Assembly (NCBI GenBank): GCA_003246505.1
Contig: QKAI01000012.1
Span: 1-11,741, forward strand
Length of the DNA stretch: 11,741 nucleotides
DNA from: Spirochaetaceae bacterium
Lineage (GTDB): Bacteria > Spirochaetota > Spirochaetia > DSM-2461
Direction of reading: 5' to 3'
The notes beneath the pieces are model-generated. The model was given only the letters and a program-made list of their open reading frames with translations, did no database searches and was not told where the DNA came from. Made by a program: the position numbers and the translations under genes. Below are positions 6,996 to 11,741 of the stretch, in pieces. Within the stretch, counting starts at the first letter, position 1. Each line of letters starts with the position of its first letter.

Positions 6996-7661
6996 ATGTC
7001 CGTGAAAGCTGTAGCCTTCGATATTGACGGAACCCTGTATCCGAACAGATCCATGTACTTCCACTCCCTTCCCTTCTACCTTTCCCACTTCCGCAAGGTC
7101 AGCGCCTTCAGCCGCATGCGCCGGGAGATCCGCGACATCACTCCCGTGGAGGATTTCGAGACTCTCCAGGCGGATCTCCTCTCCCGGGACATGGGCATTT
7201 CCCGTGAAGAGGCGGGGCGGATGATCCGGGAGGTTTTCTACGGCAAATGGGAGAACATCTTCCGCCGGGTGAAACCCTTTCCCGGGGTCCGGGACGTCCT
7301 CCTCTCCTTTCGGGAGAAGGGGCTCAGGACGGCGGCCCTCTCCGATTTCCCCGTGGGGAACAAACTGGAATATTTCGGCCTGGCCGACTGCTGGGATCTG
7401 GTCATGTCCTCCAACGAATCGGGTTACCTCAAACCGGGCAGAGAGCCCTTTCTGGAGCTCGCCCGCCGTCTGGAGCTGGAACCGGCGGAGATTCTTTACG
7501 TAGGTAATAATTTTGAATATGACGTCATGGGAAGCCGCGGGGCGGGCATGAAGGCCGCCTGGATCGCTCCTTCCTGGAAGAGAGCGCGGCGGGAGGCGGA
7601 TTTTCAGTTCTCCCGCTATTCCCGGCTGGCGGAATACGTGGAGGGGCTCCTTTCCCCGTAG
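6996..7661 (+). CDS. HAD-superfamily hydrolase (phosphatase-like)
   Basis: This 221-residue cytoplasmic protein has the four HAD motifs: nucleophile motif DIDGTL (D9, D11), motif II LSDFP (S116), motif III LKPG (K146), and motif IV GNNFEYDVMG (D176). An all-alpha cap of about 80 residues lies between motifs I and II, as in subclass I enzymes of the phosphoglycolate phosphatase type. Such enzymes remove phosphate from small metabolites; the substrate cannot be predicted. The ATG at 6996 follows an AG-rich site (GGGAGGG, 6976-6982) at a rather long spacing of 13 bases, and no in-frame alternative is obvious. No clear promoter is visible in the 94-base gap shared with miaB; TTGCTA at 6941-6946 is the best -35 candidate. 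The coiled-coil gene follows 54 bases later and may be co-transcribed. Confidence 0.9.
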   Translation: MSVKAVAFDIDGTLYPNRSMYFHSLPFYLSHFRKVSAFSRMRREIRDITPVEDFETLQADLLSRDMGISREEAGRMIREVFYGKWENIFRRVKPFPGVRDVLLSFREKGLRTAALSDFPVGNKLEYFGLADCWDLVMSSNESGYLKPGREPFLELARRLELEPAEILYVGNNFEYDVMGSRGAGMKAAWIAPSWKRARREADFQFSRYSRLAEYVEGLLSP

Positions 7662-7715
7662 GGAGGGTCCCGAAAAATCCGGTCTCCCCCCAGGGGGGGA
7701 TCCAAGGGGTGGTAT

Positions 7716-10700
7716 ATGATTTTCACCATAGGCGATCTGATCGTTCTGGGAGTCGTCATCATGACTCTCTTCGCCTACAGGCGCCTGGACAGGAACAGCA
7801 AGACTCTCGAGAAGGTCCGCCGCTACGCGGAGAAAGCCAGCGGGGAGCTGGACAAGCTGGTGGAGGAGAAGCGGAACCGGCTCAAGGATCTGGTGGACGA
7901 CGTGGACGTGCAGGAGAGGACAGGCCGGGAGGTCCTCAAGAGAATCATCTCCAACAACGAGGAGCTTATCGCCCACGAGGAGAAGGTCAAGGAGAAGCTG
8001 GTCGCCGTGGAGAATCTCCAGGGCCGGATGGATCAGCTGAACGACATGACCCTCCTGGTGGACCAGAACATGAAGAAGGTGGCCGACGAATCGGCCTACG
8101 TGGATTCGGTGGGGTCCCGTCTCAAGGAGTCCCGCACCGCCGTGGAGGAGATCGGCCGCCGGCTGGACAGTATCCACGATGACTTCGACCGGGTGAACCG
8201 GGAGAAGCTGGAGGACATCAAATCCTCCGTCATGGAGGACTATCAGGCCCGGCTCAACCTCATTTCCGATCAGCTTCAGGAGACATCCCAGGGCATCGAC
8301 GGCTTCCGTACGGAACTGAAGGAGACCCTGGGGACCCACGACCGGGAGAAGGAAGAGAAGATCCGGGAGTTCGCCGGGGAGATCGCCCGCATGGAAGAGG
8401 AGTACCGGGCCAAGCTGGCAAAGGCCGCCGACCGGGCCTCCCTTCTGGAGGAGGAGGTGTTCGCCGCCCTGCAGGAGGATATCGAACAGAAGTCGGACCG
8501 GCTTGAGAAGAACTGGTTCGACGGGATGAACGACCTCAAGGGCCAGGTGGCGGAACAGGTGGAGAACATCCGGAACGACCTGGAGCAGGGCCGGGAGATG
8601 ATCGCCCGCTACAGCGGCGAGGTGGACCGTCTGTCCGGCGACTTCGAAGGCCGCCTGGGGGAACAGAGGGCGGATGTGAAGGGGGCCATGGCGGAGATGG
8701 ACCGGATCCTGGCCGATTACGCCGAGAAGACCGAGACGGACCGGAAGAGCATAGAGGAGAAGCGGGAGAGCTTCAACCGTGAGCAGGAAGCTTATCAGGA
8801 CCGCATGGACAGGGGCCTGGAGGACATAAGGGGGGATCTGGATGCCCGCCTGGCCGAAATGCGCGCCCTGGTGGACGAGAAGGCCCGCGGGGCGGAGCTG
8901 GAATCCATGAAGGCGGTGGAGCAGCGCTATTCCGAGTATGACGAGGTCATACGCCAGCGCTACGAGCGGCTGGAGGGATTCAGCCGGGACATGGATGAGC
9001 TGGAAGCCTCCCTGCGGGAGACCCTGGAGGCTCAGGAGAGCCGCATCCGGGAGCAGATGGAACAGTTCGCCTCGGAGATGGAATCCTCCCAGACCCGGGA
9101 GAAGGAGAAGAGCGAAGGCCGCCTGACCGAGATCCACGTCATGATCGGGGAGATAGAGAAGGAGCTGAATCAGCTTAAGCATCAGGCCTACGACAGGGTT
9201 TCCGAGAAGCTTCAGCTCTTCGAGGACGATTTCTTTGCGGATCTCAAGAAGCGTGAAGGGGCCATGCAGGAGAGCTTTTCCGAGTGGCGCAAGAACGTGG
9301 AGCTCCAGCTGGAGGATATCAGCGCCAACGCCCTGCGGGACCGGGAAGAGGTGGAGCGGAACGGCATGGCCCAGATAAACCGGAAGATGTCCGAGCTCCA
9401 GACCCGGGTGGTGGACCAGTTCGACAAGTTCCAGGAGCAGGTCCGGAATTTCCAGGCCAACGTGTCTGAGCAGATCGAGGCGGGGGAGAAGACGATCCTC
9501 GACTACCGGCAGATCGTCCGGGACGGATGGGAGAAGAACCGCGCCGAGGCCTTGGCCTACCTGTCCGGGGAGTCGGAATCCCTTACCCAGCGACTGGACG
9601 GCCGTCTGGCGGAGCTGAAGAAGAGTCTGGACCTGCAGCTGGAGCAGATGGCCCTGGAGGCGGAATCGGGGCGGACGGACCTCACATCCCTGGTGGAGAA
9701 GGCCCGCTCCGACGCCGATCTGTGGCAGAACCGTCTGGCGCAGCAGCTTAGGGAGAACGAGATACGCCTGCAGAACGAGCTGGACGAGTTCAATAATTCC
9801 GTGGCCGATACTGTGGCGGACCTGAAGAACTCCTTCGCCGCCCAGAAGGACGAACTGGTCATCGCCTCCAACAAGGACCGGGTGGAAGTCCGCCGGGACA
9901 TCTCCGACCTCTTCGAGCGCATCGCCGCCCTGAACAGCGACCTGAACGTCAAGTCCGAACAGACCCTGGATCTCTTCAATGAGAAGTCTGAGCAGTACCT
10001 CATCGATTACCAGCAGCGGTTCCGGGAGGCCCTGAACGATTCGGACGAGAAGATCAAGATCATGCGCAGCGCCCTTGCCGATACGAAGGAGAAGATGGAC
10101 GGCTACCAGCACTCCCTCCACAACCGGATAGAGGAGAGCTACCGGGACCTTCTGGCCAACGTGGAGCGCATCGAGGAGAAGCAGCAGGAGTTCATCGCCC
10201 AGACCCGCATCTTCGAACAGGCCGACGCCCTGAGGAACTCCCTGGAAGGGGATATCGCCCAGCTGCAGAACCAGATCCGGTCGGTGGAGAAGTCCCGGGA
10301 GGAGCTGGGGACGGTGCGGGAGGAGTGCAGCCGGGTTCTGAAGATCTACGATACGGTCTCCGACAAGACCGACGCCTTCCTGGCGGAGCAGCAGAAGATC
10401 GACCTGCTCGACGGCAAGGTGGCCCGGATCATCAATCTGTCCGACGCCATAGACATGAAACTGGACCACGTGAGCGAGACCGACGAGACCATGCAGGGCT
10501 ATATGGTCAAGCTCCACCAGCTGGAGGACCTGCACCGGGAGATCGCCCGGCGCTACAGGGACCTGGAAAAGAAGAGCTCCGTGGTGGACGCCACCACCCA
10601 GAGCGTGGACCGGAATTTCGAGATGCTCGGCCGCATAGAGGAGGGCCTCTCCGGCATCAATGACGATCTGGCTCCCCTCAAGAGCTCCCTTCTGGATGTG

Positions 10701-11093
10701 AAGCGGAACAGCGAAGTTCTCCTTGAGAATAAGGAACAGGTCGATTATATTGTAAATAACGTGGCGAATCTGGACGCGGTCATAAGCGACTTCGACGGGC
10801 GCATGAAGAAGATGGAAAAGGCCCGGGAGTGGCTGGCGGGAACGGAAACCCGTCTGGAGAACATCAGCCGGGAGGCCCAGGAGAAGGTCAAGCTCCTGGG
10901 GAATCTGGCGAGCCGGGACGGCAGGAAGGGCACGGCCCGGGCCGCCGGATCCCCGGATATGAACACCCGGGAGATGGTGATCCAGCTGGCCCGCCAGGGC
11001 TGGAGCAGCGAAGAGATCTCCCGCTACGTCAAGCTGAGCCGGGGAGAGGTGGAACTGATTCTGGAACTCTCCCCCCCGGGCAGCGAGGAGTGA
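7716..11093 (+). CDS. Giant membrane-anchored coiled-coil protein (spirochaete 'SpiroCoCo' type) with C-terminal HTH-like module
   Basis: This 1125-residue protein opens with one membrane helix (about residues 3-21, MIFTIGDLIVLGVVIMTLF) followed by basic residues (YRRLDRNSK), which predicts a short outside tip and a cytoplasmic body. From about residue 30 to 1065 it is almost continuous heptad-like sequence rich in Glu, Lys, Arg, Leu and Gln, with very few Pro or Gly: a long coiled coil. A Gly/Ala/Arg-rich linker (about 1065-1081) leads to a compact end module at 1082-1118 (REMVIQLARQGWSSEEISRY, then VKLSRGEVELILEL), shaped like a helix-turn-helix and similar to the end of SwrB/DUF6115-type proteins as I recall them. 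Large coiled-coil proteins of this build are known in spirochaetes; the function is unproven, with scaffold, cell-shape or motility roles conceivable. The start ATG has AAGGGGTGG at 7704-7712. Confidence 0.9.
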   Translation: MIFTIGDLIVLGVVIMTLFAYRRLDRNSKTLEKVRRYAEKASGELDKLVEEKRNRLKDLVDDVDVQERTGREVLKRIISNNEELIAHEEKVKEKLVAVENLQGRMDQLNDMTLLVDQNMKKVADESAYVDSVGSRLKESRTAVEEIGRRLDSIHDDFDRVNREKLEDIKSSVMEDYQARLNLISDQLQETSQGIDGFRTELKETLGTHDREKEEKIREFAGEIARMEEEYRAKLAKAADRASLLEEEVFAALQEDIEQKSDRLEKNWFDGMNDLKGQVAEQVENIRNDLEQGREMIARYSGEVDRLSGDFEGRLGEQRADVKGAMAEMDRILADYAEKTETDRKSIEEKRESFNREQEAYQDRMDRGLEDIRGDLDARLAEMRALVDEKARGAELESMKAVEQRYSEYDEVIRQRYERLEGFSRDMDELEASLRETLEAQESRIREQMEQFASEMESSQTREKEKSEGRLTEIHVMIGEIEKELNQLKHQAYDRVSEKLQLFEDDFFADLKKREGAMQESFSEWRKNVELQLEDISANALRDREEVERNGMAQINRKMSELQTRVVDQFDKFQEQVRNFQANVSEQIEAGEKTILDYRQIVRDGWEKNRAEALAYLSGESESLTQRLDGRLAELKKSLDLQLEQMALEAESGRTDLTSLVEKARSDADLWQNRLAQQLRENEIRLQNELDEFNNSVADTVADLKNSFAAQKDELVIASNKDRVEVRRDISDLFERIAALNSDLNVKSEQTLDLFNEKSEQYLIDYQQRFREALNDSDEKIKIMRSALADTKEKMDGYQHSLHNRIEESYRDLLANVERIEEKQQEFIAQTRIFEQADALRNSLEGDIAQLQNQIRSVEKSREELGTVREECSRVLKIYDTVSDKTDAFLAEQQKIDLLDGKVARIINLSDAIDMKLDHVSETDETMQGYMVKLHQLEDLHREIARRYRDLEKKSSVVDATTQSVDRNFEMLGRIEEGLSGINDDLAPLKSSLLDVKRNSEVLLENKEQVDYIVNNVANLDAVISDFDGRMKKMEKAREWLAGTETRLENISREAQEKVKLLGNLASRDGRKGTARAAGSPDMNTREMVIQLARQGWSSEEISRYVKLSRGEVELILELSPPGSEE

Positions 11094-11096
11094 TGG

Positions 11097-11741
11097 TTGA
11101 GGCAGGATTATTGGTTATTCCAGGGCTATCTCCTGGGAATGGGGTCCCTCTCTGAAAGGGAGGAGTGCTCCCACGGGGCGGTGGAACTGGCCGTTTCCTT
11201 CAACGCGCCCATGGAGGTCACCGTGGAGGGAAAATCCTCTTCCTGCTCTCTCCTGGCCCTGCCCTCCCAGATGCCCCACACCATTGACGGGGGAGAGGGG
11301 TGGCAGTTTTTCGGCTATCTCCATCCCGAATCCCGCCTGGCCGGACTGATTCAGGGAAAGATCCGGGCCTCCCGCCGGCCCTGCCTCCAGGGGACGGCGG
11401 ATTTCTCCTCCCGGGAACCGATCATCCCCAGCCTCGATCTGGAGCCTTCCCCCTACCGAATCCGGGAATTATGGGAATTTCTGCTCTCCCACCTTCTGGG
11501 CATCCGCTCCTACTCCCTGGGATGGAGCCGGGAACTGAAGGAGATCCTTCTGGCCGTGGAATCCTTCCCCGTGGCCGAACTGGGGCTCCGGCCCCTGGCG
11601 GAGAAGCTGAAGATGTCCCCGGCCCGGGCGGTGGAGCGTTTTTTCGAACTCTCCGGAATCCCCCTGACCTACTTTCTGTTTAACGTAAAGCTAGTCCATG
11701 CGGCGGAAAAGATAAAGCGGGGGATGGCCCTGGACGCGGCC
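11097..11741 (+). CDS. AraC-family transcriptional regulator (3' end cut by window edge)
   Basis: The frame is open for 215 codons to the right edge. The N-terminal half looks like a cupin-type ligand domain, with CSHGAVELAVSFNAP near residues 24-38 and LPSQMPHTIDG near 55-65, the spaced His pattern seen in AraC-like sensor domains. Residues from about 161 form the first AraC helix-turn-helix: LRPLAEKLKMSPARAVERFF then SGIPLTYFLFNVKL. The second helix-turn-helix starts at RGMALDAA and is cut off. I place the start at TTG 11097 because GAGGAG (11085-11090) lies six bases before it; the first in-frame ATG, at 11139, would remove 14 residues. Only one codon (TGG) separates the TTG from the coiled-coil gene's stop, and both genes share one frame. 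Targets and ligand are unknown. Confidence 0.85.
   Translation, partial: MRQDYWLFQGYLLGMGSLSEREECSHGAVELAVSFNAPMEVTVEGKSSSCSLLALPSQMPHTIDGGEGWQFFGYLHPESRLAGLIQGKIRASRRPCLQGTADFSSREPIIPSLDLEPSPYRIRELWEFLLSHLLGIRSYSLGWSRELKEILLAVESFPVAELGLRPLAEKLKMSPARAVERFFELSGIPLTYFLFNVKLVHAAEKIKRGMALDAA

Noticed and set aside
7685..7700. C-run and G-run hairpin before the coiled-coil gene, possible terminator or attenuator
   Set aside because: It is homopolymer-based with ambiguous pairing and no T-run; similar C and G runs are common throughout this sequence.
6984..10535. A 1183-codon open frame on the minus strand opposite the HAD and coiled-coil genes
   Set aside because: It is in exact codon register with the sense genes, its translation is low-complexity (Leu, Val, His, Gly, Pro), and it arises because the sense genes avoid TTA, CTA and TCA. 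The sense proteins have clear motifs.
11093..11155. ATG overlapping the coiled-coil stop as the start of the next gene
   Set aside because: That frame ends after 20 codons, whereas the AraC-family motifs lie in the frame starting at TTG 11097.

Overview
The window looks like a stretch of a moderately GC-rich chromosome from a free-living spirochaete. The main clues are a 1125-residue protein with one N-terminal membrane helix and a very long coiled coil, the type annotated in spirochaetes as 'SpiroCoCo', and a solute-binding protein whose signal peptide ends in Phe-Ala-Gly-Gly-Ser, a common spirochaete form. The species cannot be named from the sequence. Coding density is high, and there are no RNA genes, insertion sequences, CRISPR arrays or phage genes. 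Both edges cut through a gene.

Layout: (1) Positions 1-410, minus strand, hold the 5' part of a gene of unknown function with a winged-helix-like look. (2) Positions 411-550 form a divergent control region with a near-consensus plus-strand promoter, a minus-strand -10 box and an AT-rich inverted repeat between them. (3) Positions 551-4359, plus strand, form an apparent operon: a sugar-type ABC solute-binding protein, a strong intergenic hairpin, two MalF/MalG-type permeases, and a divergent glycerophosphodiester phosphodiesterase (GDPD) family protein. No ATPase gene is present. (4) Positions 4438-5580, plus strand, encode a seven-helix membrane diguanylate cyclase. (5) Positions 5600-6901, minus strand, encode MiaB, the tRNA methylthiotransferase, convergent with the cyclase and apparently expressed from a promoter that leaves almost no leader. 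(6) Positions 6996-11741, plus strand, hold a HAD-family hydrolase, the giant coiled-coil protein, and an AraC-family regulator that runs off the right edge.

How the genes may work together: the importer plus GDPD resembles the Ugp arrangement (binding protein, two permeases, phosphodiesterase), which suggests uptake and cleavage of a glycerophosphodiester or related phospho-polyol. The ligand is not proven, and the missing ATPase implies a shared subunit encoded elsewhere. The coiled-coil protein is the most unusual gene. It joins a membrane anchor, about 1040 residues of coiled coil and a small C-terminal helix-turn-helix-like module resembling the one ending SwrB/DUF6115-type proteins. I see no clearly new multi-gene system. 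The points most worth following are this coiled-coil protein and its tight junction with the AraC gene, the divergent control region, and the near-leaderless miaB.
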